Positions 1-7,090 of a stretch of DNA of 44,128 nucleotides are shown in pieces. Origin of the DNA: Burkholderiaceae bacterium (GTDB taxonomy: Bacteria; Pseudomonadota; Gammaproteobacteria; Burkholderiales; Burkholderiaceae_A). The notes under the pieces are model-generated. The model ran no database searches and was not told the DNA's origin. It saw only the letters and a program-made list of their open reading frames with translations. The position numbers and the translations under genes are program-made. The DNA lies in NCBI GenBank assembly GCA_018882795.1, contig VERJ01000012.1, forward strand, positions 1 to 44,128. Reading direction: 5' to 3'. Every line of letters begins with the position of its first letter. Positions within the stretch are counted from its first letter, which is position 1.

Positions 1-874
1 ATTCACAGTAGCGCAGATTGTTATCGGTATTGATGCGATCCAGAAACAGGATGCCAGGCTCGGCGAAATCATAGGCTGACCGCATGATCGTGTCCCAGAG
101 TTCGCGGGCAGCGATGGTCTGATAGACCCACTTACTATCGGATTCGCGCAGATAGGCACCATTATCGATCAGCGATTGGGCGGGTTTGGCTTTGTGCACC
201 AGATGCCATTCATCGTCTTTTTCGACCGCTGTGATAAAGGCATCCGACACGGCCACTGAGACATTGAAGTTATTCCATCTGCCCGGCGTGCGCTTGGCGG
301 TGATGAACTCCAGCACATCGGGATGATCAATGCGCAGTACGCCCATCTGGGCGCCACGGCGTGCACCGGCAGATTCCACCGTGCTGCAGGACTGATCAAA
401 GACATTGATATAACTGCAGGGGCCCGAGGCCATGGAGGCCGTGCCTTTTACCTCAGCACCCTTGGGCCGGATGCGGGAAAAATCGTAGCCCACACCACCA
501 CCACGGCGCATGGTCTCGGCGGATTCACGCAGGGCCTCGTAGATGCCGGGAAAGCCCTCATCGTCGGTGCCCTGGATGCAGTCGCCAACCGGCTGAACAA
601 AGCAGTTGATCAGCGTGGCTTTGATGTTGGTGCCGGCGGCACTCATGATCCGACCTGCGCCGATGGCGCCGTTTTTCAGGTTCTCTAAAAAGAGTGCCTC
701 TATGCGTTCACGATCCGCCTCTTTTTCAACAGAGGCCAGCGATCGTGCAACACGGGTATAGAGCTGCTCTGCAGTCTGCTCACCGGCCTTCAGGTATTTT
801 TCTCTCAGTACATCCAGGCTGATGGTCTGGGGTTCCTGGGCAATGCCAGCGGCATGCAGTTCATCTCGTTTCAT
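1..874 (-). CDS. nrdJ: Adenosylcobalamin-dependent (class II) ribonucleotide reductase, N-terminal part, cut by window edge
   Basis: Reading the minus strand from the ATG at 874-872 gives an uninterrupted 291-codon frame that runs off the left edge. The protein starts MKRDELHAAG and contains segments typical of class II RNR: NCFVQPVGDCIQG, RRGGGVGYDFSRIRPKGAEV, CSYINVFDQ and RRGAQMGVLRIDHPD. The family reduces ribonucleotides to deoxyribonucleotides with a radical generated from adenosylcobalamin and works with or without oxygen, which suits denitrifying growth. It begins only 17 bp after the stop of the nitronate monooxygenase gene on the same strand, so it is probably co-transcribed from the FNR-type box at 2204-2217. 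The ribosome-binding site is weak. The C-terminal half is outside the window. Confidence 0.9.
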   Translation of the reverse strand, partial: MKRDELHAAGIAQEPQTISLDVLREKYLKAGEQTAEQLYTRVARSLASVEKEADRERIEALFLENLKNGAIGAGRIMSAAGTNIKATLINCFVQPVGDCIQGTDDEGFPGIYEALRESAETMRRGGGVGYDFSRIRPKGAEVKGTASMASGPCSYINVFDQSCSTVESAGARRGAQMGVLRIDHPDVLEFITAKRTPGRWNNFNVSVAVSDAFITAVEKDDEWHLVHKAKPAQSLIDNGAYLRESDSKWVYQTIAARELWDTIMRSAYDFAEPGILFLDRINTDNNLRYCE

Positions 875-891
875 AAATGCTTTCGTAAAAA

Positions 892-2136
892 TCAGGCGGG
901 CTTCAGACCGCCGAGCAGACAGGACATTAATTCATGGACACTGCGGATCTGATTGCCAAACGGCAGTTTGCCTGCGCCCCTGAAAAACAGCCCGCGATCA
1001 GTATCGCCTGCCAGGGCATGGCCCAGCTGCCGGTCGATGCAGAACTGGCCCATGGTGGCCACGCCGTCCCGTAGTCCGCAGTGGGCCAGGCAATCCAGTG
1101 CCAGATTACAACCCTTTTCTTTCAGATGCGCGACGGATTTCAGCTTGTCCTCAATGCGCAGATATTTTTCCAACCAGGGCGTGCGGACTGCCCGGGCGGG
1201 CAGACCTGCAACACTGGTGAACTCCACCACGTCTTTCGGATCGGCCTGGGCCAGCACCTGCTTGAATTCAGGGGCGGCATCGCTTTCCAGCGTGACGGCA
1301 AAGGCAGTCCCCAGTTGCACAGCACTTGCGCCGAGGCCCTGCAGGCGCTCGATATCTTCTTTGCAGCCGATGCCCCCAGCAGCAATGAGCGGAATCGATT
1401 TATGAATGCCGGCATCTTCCAGAAATTTCAGCACCGCCGGAATCACTTCCTCAAATTCGAATCGCTGATCACCCAGATCGGCAATTTTCGCGGCGCCAAG
1501 ATGGCCACCTGCAAGCCGTGGATGCTCAATCACGATGGCATCGGGCAGTCGGCCCTTGCGCTCCCATTTTTTAATGATGAGTTGCACCCCCCGTGCATCC
1601 GACAGGATGGGAATCAGCGCGGTATCAGGGTGATCGCGGGCCAGGTCCGGCAGATCCAGCGGCAGGCCTGCACCGACCACGATGGCGTCTGCACCGGATT
1701 CGAGTGCCTGCTTCACATAGATCTCGTAGGCCGAGAGCGCCTTCATGATGTTCACGGCAATCAGTCCGTTGCCTTGCGAAATCTCGCGGGCTTTACGGAT
1801 CTCTCGATCCAGGGCCTCAAGATTGGTGCGATCAAGCAGCTCCCGGCCATTGGGCTGGTGTGCCGCGTGGGCGGTGCGTTCCATTAGATCCGGATGAAGT
1901 CGGCGCAGATCCACCGAGGACACGGTGCCCACGGCCCCAAGTCGGGCCACTGCGCCAGCGAGTCCACCAGCGGACACGCCCACGCCCATGCCACCCTGAA
2001 CGATCGGGAGAAGCTCTTTATCGTGTAGCTGCCAGGACCTCAGCCCGGAGTCTCGGGCAAGCAGCAGGAGGGATTCGGTTGGTGAAGGCTGAGCAGGGTC
2101 GTGGTACAGGGGGGGCGAAAAATCCCTGGAATTCAT
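892..2136 (-). CDS. Nitronate monooxygenase / 2-nitropropane dioxygenase family flavoprotein
   Basis: A 414-residue FMN-binding TIM-barrel protein. Family signatures are LPIVQGGMGVGVSAGGLAGAVARLG near the N terminus, a DAIVVGAGLPLDLPDL strand, EHPRLAGGHLG, and the phosphate-binding IPLIAAGGIGCKEDIERL followed by GASAVQLGTAF. The family oxidises alkyl nitronates, although many members have no proven substrate. It is slightly longer than the usual 320-380 residues and carries a Cys-containing C-terminal region (CNLALDCLAHCGLRDG). An AAGGA ribosome-binding site lies 8 nt before the ATG. Upstream (2204-2217) is an FNR/Dnr-type box, so anaerobic or NO-responsive expression is likely. The tight link to nrdJ downstream suggests an operon. 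Detoxification of nitro compounds formed during denitrification is a possible role, but this is inference. Confidence 0.85.
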   Translation of the reverse strand: MNSRDFSPPLYHDPAQPSPTESLLLLARDSGLRSWQLHDKELLPIVQGGMGVGVSAGGLAGAVARLGAVGTVSSVDLRRLHPDLMERTAHAAHQPNGRELLDRTNLEALDREIRKAREISQGNGLIAVNIMKALSAYEIYVKQALESGADAIVVGAGLPLDLPDLARDHPDTALIPILSDARGVQLIIKKWERKGRLPDAIVIEHPRLAGGHLGAAKIADLGDQRFEFEEVIPAVLKFLEDAGIHKSIPLIAAGGIGCKEDIERLQGLGASAVQLGTAFAVTLESDAAPEFKQVLAQADPKDVVEFTSVAGLPARAVRTPWLEKYLRIEDKLKSVAHLKEKGCNLALDCLAHCGLRDGVATMGQFCIDRQLGHALAGDTDRGLFFRGAGKLPFGNQIRSVHELMSCLLGGLKPA

Positions 2137-2166
2137 TAGTTTTTCCTTAAAAAACAGGAGGTTAGG

Positions 2167-2183
2167 GTTAGGGATACCCTAAC
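2167..2183 (-). promoter_or_regulatory. 17-bp palindrome overlapping the predicted -10 of the nitronate monooxygenase promoter
   Basis: The minus strand reads GTTAGGGTATCCCTAAC, two perfect 7-bp arms around TAT. It covers the -10 hexamer (TAGGGT, 2181-2176) placed by its distance from the FNR-type box. That position suits a repressor operator; no cognate regulator can be named. Confidence 0.4.
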
Positions 2184-2203
2184 AAAAGGGGCCGAATCCC
2201 ACT

Positions 2204-2217
2204 TTGATTTTTGTCAA
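2204..2217 (-). promoter_or_regulatory. FNR/Dnr-type box upstream of the nitronate monooxygenase-nrdJ operon
   Basis: The plus strand reads TTGATTTTTGTCAA, one mismatch from the symmetric consensus TTGAT-N4-ATCAA. Its centre (2210.5) is 29.5 bp from the candidate -10 hexamer TAGGGT, the class II activator geometry also seen for norC, nirS and nirE here. It sits just past the stop codon of the chelatase gene, so the downstream pair can be induced separately from nirE-cbiX. Confidence 0.7.
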
Positions 2218-2220
2218 TTT

Positions 2221-2589
2221 TTAGGGGCCTGCACCCACCGCATAGCGGGCAATGCTGCGCTGGATTTCCTCGGTCTCACCAATCGCGGGCAGCACCTGAA
2301 AAGTCAGGCCTGGGAATTCGCTCTGCGCCTCTTCAACCAGTTTGGGTAGATCCTGACGGAGGTGGGCGCCTGCGGCAAGAAACACGGGCACGACCCGAAT
2401 CACTTCAACCGCTTGGCCTGCCAGTTCACGCACGCCTGCGATGAAATCCGGCTGCATAGATTCCAGAAAAGACACAATCACAGGCCCAGAAGCCGCATCG
2501 CGCGTGATTTGTTCGATGGATTCGAACGGCGCCCGCCATTTCGGGTCTCGGGACCCATGGGCTAAAAGAAGAATGCCGGTGCGATGCAT
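2221..2589 (-). CDS. CbiX/SirB-like sirohydrochlorin chelatase, short form
   Basis: A 122-residue protein of the class II chelatase family. It has the N-terminal metal-site motif GILLLAHGSRDP and a second histidine in VPVFLAAGAHLRQDLP, the two positions that bind the metal in CbiX/SirB. The length matches the short single-domain form (about 120-130 residues). The family inserts Co2+ or Fe2+ into sirohydrochlorin. It lies 7 bp after nirE and opposite the heme d1 operon, so iron insertion to make siroheme, the substrate of NirDL/G/H, is the likely role. Cobalt insertion for B12 cannot be excluded, since a B12-dependent RNR lies nearby. AGGAG directly abuts the ATG, an unusually short spacing, so the start could be slightly misplaced. 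Confidence 0.85.
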   Translation of the reverse strand: MHRTGILLLAHGSRDPKWRAPFESIEQITRDAASGPVIVSFLESMQPDFIAGVRELAGQAVEVIRVVPVFLAAGAHLRQDLPKLVEEAQSEFPGLTFQVLPAIGETEEIQRSIARYAVGAGP

Positions 2590-2596
2590 CTCCTGA

Positions 2597-3418
2597 TTAT
2601 GAGGCAGGACCCTGGCTTGAAAGCTCGGCCGCCTGAAGGACTTCTCGCAGGCTGACCACGTGTCCGATCACGATCAGCGCGGGAGGCTGCACCTGCTCTG
2701 AGATCGCCAATTGCGGCAGGGTGCTGATGGTGCCAGTCACGCAACGTTCCCGATCAGTTGTTGCGCGCTCAATAAGTGCCGCTGGAGTATCTGGTGCAAG
2801 GCCGTGGGCCATCAATTGCCTTGCGATGATGGGCAGTGTGCCAATGCCCATGTAGATCACGACGGTCTGCTGTGGTCGTGCCAGCATCTCCCAGTCGAGC
2901 TCCACCTGGTGATTCTCGCGCAGATGGCCCGTGGCGAAAATCAGTGTGCGTGAATGATCCCGATGGGTGAGCGGAATACCGCAAGAGGCCGATGCGCCTT
3001 GTGCTGAGGTGATGCCGGGGATCACTTCAAAAGGGATGTTGGCTGCCGCCAGCGCCTGGGCTTCCTCGCCGCCGCGGCCAAAGATGTAGCCATCACCACC
3101 TTTGAGTCTGAGCACGCGTCGGCCTTGCTGCGCGAGCCCGATCATGACCTCGCTGATTTTCTCCTGGGGCATAGTGTGCCGTGATGACTCTTTGCCGACA
3201 TAGATGCGCTCTGCTGAAGATGGCAGAAACCGCAGTACTTCGTCGCTCACCAAGTGATCGTAGAGCACCACATCGGCGCACTGTAGCGCCCGATAAGCCT
3301 TCAAGGTCAGCAGCTCCCAGTCGCCCGGCCCGGCGCCAACGAGTGTCACCATGCCTTGTGTGGGTTTTATATTCATGGCGTCGAATCCGATTAGCCGATC
3401 AAGGCTGTTATCCCTCAT
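2597..3418 (-). CDS. nirE: Uroporphyrinogen-III C-methyltransferase (SUMT) for heme d1 synthesis
   Basis: The enzyme uses S-adenosylmethionine to methylate uroporphyrinogen III twice, giving precorrin-2, the first committed step to siroheme and heme d1. Family motifs are VTLVGAGPGDWELLT, the VVLYDHLVS segment, RLKGGDGYIFGRGGEE and the PGITSAQG loop. An in-frame ATG exists at 3469, but the DNA around 3456-3461 has the appearance of the promoter -10 element, so that start is unlikely. I chose the ATG at 3418, preceded by GGGGGA at 10-nt spacing. It lies exactly as far from the centre of the divergent palindrome (3490.5) as the start of the opposite cytochrome gene. The ATG at 3376 (MNIKPTQG) is also possible and matches family length best. 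The symbol nirE rather than cobA/cysG rests on context. Confidence 0.88.
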   Translation of the reverse strand: MRDNSLDRLIGFDAMNIKPTQGMVTLVGAGPGDWELLTLKAYRALQCADVVLYDHLVSDEVLRFLPSSAERIYVGKESSRHTMPQEKISEVMIGLAQQGRRVLRLKGGDGYIFGRGGEEAQALAAANIPFEVIPGITSAQGASASCGIPLTHRDHSRTLIFATGHLRENHQVELDWEMLARPQQTVVIYMGIGTLPIIARQLMAHGLAPDTPAALIERATTDRERCVTGTISTLPQLAISEQVQPPALIVIGHVVSLREVLQAAELSSQGPAS

Positions 3419-3455
3419 GTTCACTGCATCCCCCCGTCTGTCTTGGATGGGATGA

Positions 3456-3461
3456 ATTCTG
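3456..3461 (-). promoter_or_regulatory. Predicted -10 hexamer of the nirE promoter
   Basis: The minus strand reads CAGAAT inside the 12-mer ATCGCCAGAATT. The same 12-mer occurs upstream of nirS at 17695-17706, with identical spacing (29.5 bp) from the centre of the FNR-type box. Confidence 0.55.
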
Positions 3462-3474
3462 GCGATCATAAATC

Positions 3475-3506
3475 GCGCTTTCCTTAATCTGGATTAAGGA
3501 AAGCGC
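3475..3506. promoter_or_regulatory. Divergent operator: perfect 14-bp inverted repeat with an FNR-like TTAAT-N4-ATTAA core
   Basis: Arms 3475-3488 and 3493-3506 are perfectly complementary around CTGG. The core at 3484-3497 is TTAATCTGGATTAA, which has the FNR/Dnr half-site spacing but A/T at the usual G/C position of each half-site. It is centred between nirE and the nirC-nirF operon, and candidate -10 elements stand 29.5 bp from its centre on both sides (CAGAAT to the left, CAAGAT to the right). A Dnr-type regulator binding here could activate both operons. As RNA the repeat could also fold into a strong hairpin. Confidence 0.65.
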
Positions 3507-3562
3507 AACTGGCTGGCCCCAAGATAGCGCCGTTGAGAAAGGCAGCGGGGGGCTGAGATCTC

Positions 3563-3958
3563 GTGAATTTGCGTCCGGTGTTGAGTTTGATTGTTGCTGC
3601 GGGTGCCTGTCTGGCCGAAGTATCGATCGGCCTGGCCGCACCGAGTGGCGCGGTTGCGCTGGCAGCACCTTCGGCCTTTGCACCTGCAGTCAGTCGCCAG
3701 CAGGCCCTGGTGCGCATGGTGCGTCAGGATTGCGGTTCTTGCCATGGCATGCGGCTCACGGGCGGCCTAGGCCCGGCACTCACCCCGCAGGCTTTGCGGG
3801 AAAAGCCGGTGGAGTCGCTTGCCGTCACCATTTACTCCGGCCGCCCGGGCACCCCCATGCCGCCTTGGCGCGCCATGCTCTCTTATGAAGAAGCGCAGTG
3901 GATCGTGGAGCAACTGCTCTCCGGTTTTCCAGAGGAACCAATGGGGAGGCCGCATTGA
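3563..3958 (+). CDS. nirC: Periplasmic monoheme cytochrome c, NirC-like
   Basis: A 131-residue protein with an N-terminal export signal (hydrophobic residues about 5-25) and one c-type heme site, CGSCH at 57-61. A probable distal ligand is Met99 in GTPMPPW. NirC-type cytochromes accompany heme d1 operons and can donate electrons to NirS or act in d1 maturation. The start is a GTG with a G-rich Shine-Dalgarno about 7 nt upstream. It is the first gene of the rightward heme d1 operon, and its stop overlaps the TTG start of nirF. The gene symbol rests on position and heme content; it could equally be called a cytochrome c55X. Confidence 0.8.
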   Translation: MNLRPVLSLIVAAGACLAEVSIGLAAPSGAVALAAPSAFAPAVSRQQALVRMVRQDCGSCHGMRLTGGLGPALTPQALREKPVESLAVTIYSGRPGTPMPPWRAMLSYEEAQWIVEQLLSGFPEEPMGRPH

Positions 3959-5142
3959 AACGTAGGACATTTCTTGGTGCCGCAATGGGCAGTGCGTGCC
4001 TATTGGTCGGTTGTGCCACCGGTGGTGCGGGCCCGCTGGTCGGTACTGGGGATCTCGGCGTGGTGATTGCGCGGGCCCGGGGCCGGGTGGTGATTGTGAA
4101 TACCAGCACGCGTCGTGTGGTGGCTCAGATCGATGGCCTGGGGGATCTCTCGCATGCATCGGTCGTGTTCTCCCGCGATGGCAAATACGCCTATGTGTTT
4201 GGCCGCGATGGTGGACTCACCAAGGTCAATCTGCTGTCGCAGTCCATTGAGCATCGCGTGATGCAGGCTGGCAATTCCATTGGTGGTGCTATTTCGGCTG
4301 ACGGAAAGCTGGTGGTGGCGCAGAACTATGTGCCGGGTGGCATCAAGGTGTTTGATGCAGACACACTGGAATTGAAACTCGATCTGCCTGCTAGCTATGG
4401 CAGTGGCCAGCTCTCGCGCGTGGTGGGACTGGTGGATCTGCCCAATCGCCGCTTTGCCTACAGCCTGTTCGATGCCGATGAGATTTGGATTGTTGATTGC
4501 AATGATCTTAAACAGCCAGGCATTCAGAAGTTCAGCAAGATCGGCCGCCAGCCCTACGATGCCCTGGTCACACCGAATGGCCGCCATTACATTGCGGGAT
4601 TATTTGGCCAGGATGGTCTTGCCATGATTGATCTCTGGGAATCTGCACCACGTGTGCAATTGATTCTTGGGGGCTATGGCCGGGGTGATCAGCCTTTACC
4701 GGTCTACAAGATGCCCCATCTGCGGGGATGGGCTGTTGCGGGCCGTCGCGCTTATCTGCCCGCGATTGGACGGCCTGAAGTGCTCGTGGTCGATACCGAG
4801 ACCTGGCAGGAGGTGGGCCGCATTCCCGTTGCGGGCCAGCCGGTGTTCGTGATGGCACGGCCTGATGGCCGCCAGGTCTGGGTGAATTTCTCGGTGCCGG
4901 ATTACGACAAAGTGCAGGTGATCGACACCCAATCACAGCGCATTGTGAAGACTCTGTCACCTGGCAAGGCGGTGCTGCATATGGAATTCACACCGCGCGG
5001 CGAGGCGGTCTGGATCAGCGCACGCGATGCCAATCAGGTCAGCATCGTGAACACGCAGACACTTGTGAAAGAAGCAGAGCTCTCGGTGGATGCACCCTCA
5101 GGCATTTTTTTCACCTCCCGTGCCCATCGGATGGGATTCTGA
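3955..5142 (+). CDS. nirF: Heme d1 biosynthesis protein NirF, predicted periplasmic lipoprotein
   Basis: A 395-residue beta-propeller related to the d1 domain of NirS. NirF acts late in heme d1 formation, after the radical SAM step. I place the start at TTG 3955, preceded by GGGGAGG 5 nt upstream and overlapping the stop of the cytochrome gene. From there the protein begins MKRRTFLGAA and has a lipoprotein signal with lipobox L17-V18-G19-C20. The frame stays open upstream to an ATG at 3898, but that start would bury the signal peptide. Propeller repeats include VFSRDGKYAYVFGRDGGLTKVNL, AISADGKLVVAQNYVPGGIKV and VDTETWQEVGRIPVAGQPV. NirDL starts 3 bp after its stop. Confidence 0.93.
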   Translation: MKRRTFLGAAMGSACLLVGCATGGAGPLVGTGDLGVVIARARGRVVIVNTSTRRVVAQIDGLGDLSHASVVFSRDGKYAYVFGRDGGLTKVNLLSQSIEHRVMQAGNSIGGAISADGKLVVAQNYVPGGIKVFDADTLELKLDLPASYGSGQLSRVVGLVDLPNRRFAYSLFDADEIWIVDCNDLKQPGIQKFSKIGRQPYDALVTPNGRHYIAGLFGQDGLAMIDLWESAPRVQLILGGYGRGDQPLPVYKMPHLRGWAVAGRRAYLPAIGRPEVLVVDTETWQEVGRIPVAGQPVFVMARPDGRQVWVNFSVPDYDKVQVIDTQSQRIVKTLSPGKAVLHMEFTPRGEAVWISARDANQVSIVNTQTLVKEAELSVDAPSGIFFTSRAHRMGF

Positions 5143-5145
5143 GCG

Positions 5146-6141
5146 ATGGAGCTCATCAATCGCTACCAGCGTGACTTTCCTCTCAGCGCGGCGCCCTTTG
5201 CCGATATTGGGCGCATCCAGGGCCTCACTGACCAGCAGGTCATGCAGGCCTATCGGGATGCGCTTGATTCCGGCGCGGTGAGTCGCTTGGGCGGCGTGTT
5301 TCACCAGTCTGCAGGTGGCGCTTCAACATTGGCGGCCATGGCCGTGCCACCGGATCGCCTTCACGCGGTAGCTGCCCAGGTATCTGCAGAACCTGGCGTG
5401 AATCACAACTATGAGCGTGAGCATCATTTCAATCTCTGGTTTGTGCTTACTGCGCAGAACCAGTTGCGCTTACAGCAGACACTGAATCGACTGGAACTGG
5501 CCACCGGCCTGCCGATCATGGTCTTGCCAATGGTGCGTCCCTATCGCATTGACCTAGCCTTTGATTTGAATGGCTCCACCGCATCGCATACACAGGGCGG
5601 CAGCAAGGCACCCGTGCGTGTGATTCGTGAGGATGAAGTCCCCCTTGCCGCATTGGTGGAGGAGGGCCTGACGATTTGCCCCCGGCCTTTTGATGTCTGG
5701 GCCCAAGAGATTGGCTGGCCTGTTGAACAGGTACTCTCAAGTCTTCAAGAATGGTTGGATACGGGACTCTTGCGGCGCTTCGGCACGGTAGTGCGGCATC
5801 ATGAGTTTGGATTTGATGCCAATGCGATGACTGTGTTTGAAGTGCCGGCTGCGCAGGTGGACAGTTTTGGCCTTGCATTGGCCCAGCAGCCCGAGGTCAC
5901 GCTGTCTTATCAGCGCGTGACCGCCAAGAGCTGGTCTTATAACCTGTATTGCATGGTGCATGGCCGGGATCGTGCAACAGTGTGCAACACGATTACCGAC
6001 TTGATTCAGCGCTGTGGGCTCCAGGCCTATCCTCATGCGGTGCTTTTTTCATTGCAGCGCTTTAAGCAGCAAGGGGCAATGCGGTTCCGCACTGCTACCC
6101 CGCAGACGACCGATGCCGGAGTGGATCATGTTCTCGCCTGA
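5146..6141 (+). CDS. nirDL: Siroheme decarboxylase, fused NirD-NirL type
   Basis: A 331-residue protein made of two AsnC/Lrp-like halves. The N-terminal (NirD-type) half has a winged-helix start and the signature NHNYEREHHFNLWFV at 86-100, with the conserved histidines expected near the porphyrin site. The C-terminal (NirL-type) half has a second helix-turn-helix-like region and YQRVTAKSWSYNLYCMVHG. With NirG and NirH it removes two propionate carboxyl groups from siroheme to give 12,18-didecarboxysiroheme. The DNA-binding look of these domains is ancestral and does not indicate a regulator. The fusion is the common form in betaproteobacteria. Its stop overlaps the nirG start by 14 nt, implying translational coupling. 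Confidence 0.93.
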   Translation: MELINRYQRDFPLSAAPFADIGRIQGLTDQQVMQAYRDALDSGAVSRLGGVFHQSAGGASTLAAMAVPPDRLHAVAAQVSAEPGVNHNYEREHHFNLWFVLTAQNQLRLQQTLNRLELATGLPIMVLPMVRPYRIDLAFDLNGSTASHTQGGSKAPVRVIREDEVPLAALVEEGLTICPRPFDVWAQEIGWPVEQVLSSLQEWLDTGLLRRFGTVVRHHEFGFDANAMTVFEVPAAQVDSFGLALAQQPEVTLSYQRVTAKSWSYNLYCMVHGRDRATVCNTITDLIQRCGLQAYPHAVLFSLQRFKQQGAMRFRTATPQTTDAGVDHVLA

Positions 6142-6619
6142 AGATCTTGATCTGATTGATGCGCTGCATGGCGGATTTCCGCTCACTGATCGGCCTTTTG
6201 CAGACATTGCTCGCAGTCTCGGCTCAACCGAGGATGACGTGATTGCTCGATTGCAGCGGCTGCTCGCCGAAGGGGTGATCACGCGCTTTGGTCCCCTGTT
6301 TCAGATTGAGCGTGCTGGTGGCCGGTTTGTGCTTGCAGCGATTGCCGTGCCTGCGCAGGACTTTGATCGGGTCGCGCGCATCGTCAATGGGTTTACAGAG
6401 GTGGCACACAACTATCGGCGTGAGCATCGGCTCAATATGTGGTTTGTGGTGGCCGCCGAGACCGCTATCCTGGCCGATCGGGTGATACAGAAAATTGAGA
6501 AAGCGACCGGTCTGCCGGTGCTGGCGTTTCCTAAGGAAAAAGAGTTTTTTGTTGAATTGCGCCTGCCCCTGAAGTCCGCGGCAGGCACGGCGGCGAGTGC
6601 ACATCATGCAACTGTCTGA
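6128..6619 (+). CDS. nirG: Siroheme decarboxylase subunit NirG
   Basis: A 163-residue AsnC/Lrp-fold protein that begins MFSPEDLDLIDALHGGFPLTDRPF. It contains AHNYRREHRLNMWFVVAAE, the same catalytic-region signature as the NirD half of the preceding gene, so it is a NirD-like paralogue. The ATG at 6128 has GGAGTG just upstream and overlaps the nirDL stop by 14 nt; more upstream in-frame ATGs lie inside nirDL and would give an unlikely N terminus. It works as part of the NirDLGH siroheme decarboxylase. Confidence 0.9.
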   Translation: MFSPEDLDLIDALHGGFPLTDRPFADIARSLGSTEDDVIARLQRLLAEGVITRFGPLFQIERAGGRFVLAAIAVPAQDFDRVARIVNGFTEVAHNYRREHRLNMWFVVAAETAILADRVIQKIEKATGLPVLAFPKEKEFFVELRLPLKSAAGTAASAHHATV

Positions 6620-7088
6620 ACTCGATCGGGCTTTAGTTCGACTCACGCAGTCGGGCCTGCCACTCACCCCCCGGCCCTATGATGCAGTGGGTGAGCAGCT
6701 CGGTGTCTCGGGTCAGGTGGTCCGAGAACGGCTCTCGGAAATGCTGCGCACGAATTTGATTCGTCGTATCGGCGCAGTGCCCAATCATTACCGATTGGGC
6801 TTTACGGTCAATGGCATGACAGTCTGGGATATCGAAGATGCCGAGGTGGATATTGTTGGCGAGAAAATCGGGGCCCTGGAGTTTGTTAGCCATTGTTACC
6901 GTCGGCCGCGCCATTTGCCTGACTGGCCCTATAACCTGTTTGCCATGGTGCATGGCCGCTCACGCATTGATGTGGAGGAGCAGATTGCGCAGATCGCTGA
7001 CTTGCTCGGGCCATCCTGCCGTGGCCATGATGTGTTGTATTCCAGCGAGATCCTTAAAAAAACCGGCTTCAGAATGGGAGAGTCCTGA
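6606..7088 (+). CDS. nirH: Siroheme decarboxylase subunit NirH
   Basis: A 160-residue AsnC/Lrp-fold protein. The motif CYRRPRHLPDWPYNLFAMVHGR marks it as the NirL/NirH type, paralogous to the C-terminal half of nirDL. The start at 6606 (MQLSELDRALVRLTQSG) overlaps nirG by 14 nt, the same overlap as between nirDL and nirG. It pairs with NirG in decarboxylating siroheme. nirJ begins 2 bp after its stop. Confidence 0.9.
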   Translation: MQLSELDRALVRLTQSGLPLTPRPYDAVGEQLGVSGQVVRERLSEMLRTNLIRRIGAVPNHYRLGFTVNGMTVWDIEDAEVDIVGEKIGALEFVSHCYRRPRHLPDWPYNLFAMVHGRSRIDVEEQIAQIADLLGPSCRGHDVLYSSEILKKTGFRMGES

Positions 7089-7090
7089 TC

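Noticed and set aside
1081-1887. 268-codon open frame on the plus strand opposite the nitronate monooxygenase gene
   Set aside because: No family resemblance, no ribosome-binding site, and the opposite strand carries a clear enzyme.
2161-2183. Tandem GTTAGGG units resembling telomeric repeats
   Set aside because: Only two units; better explained as part of the palindrome over the promoter.
4000-4587. 195-codon open frame on the minus strand within nirF
   Set aside because: Antisense shadow; no signal or motif.
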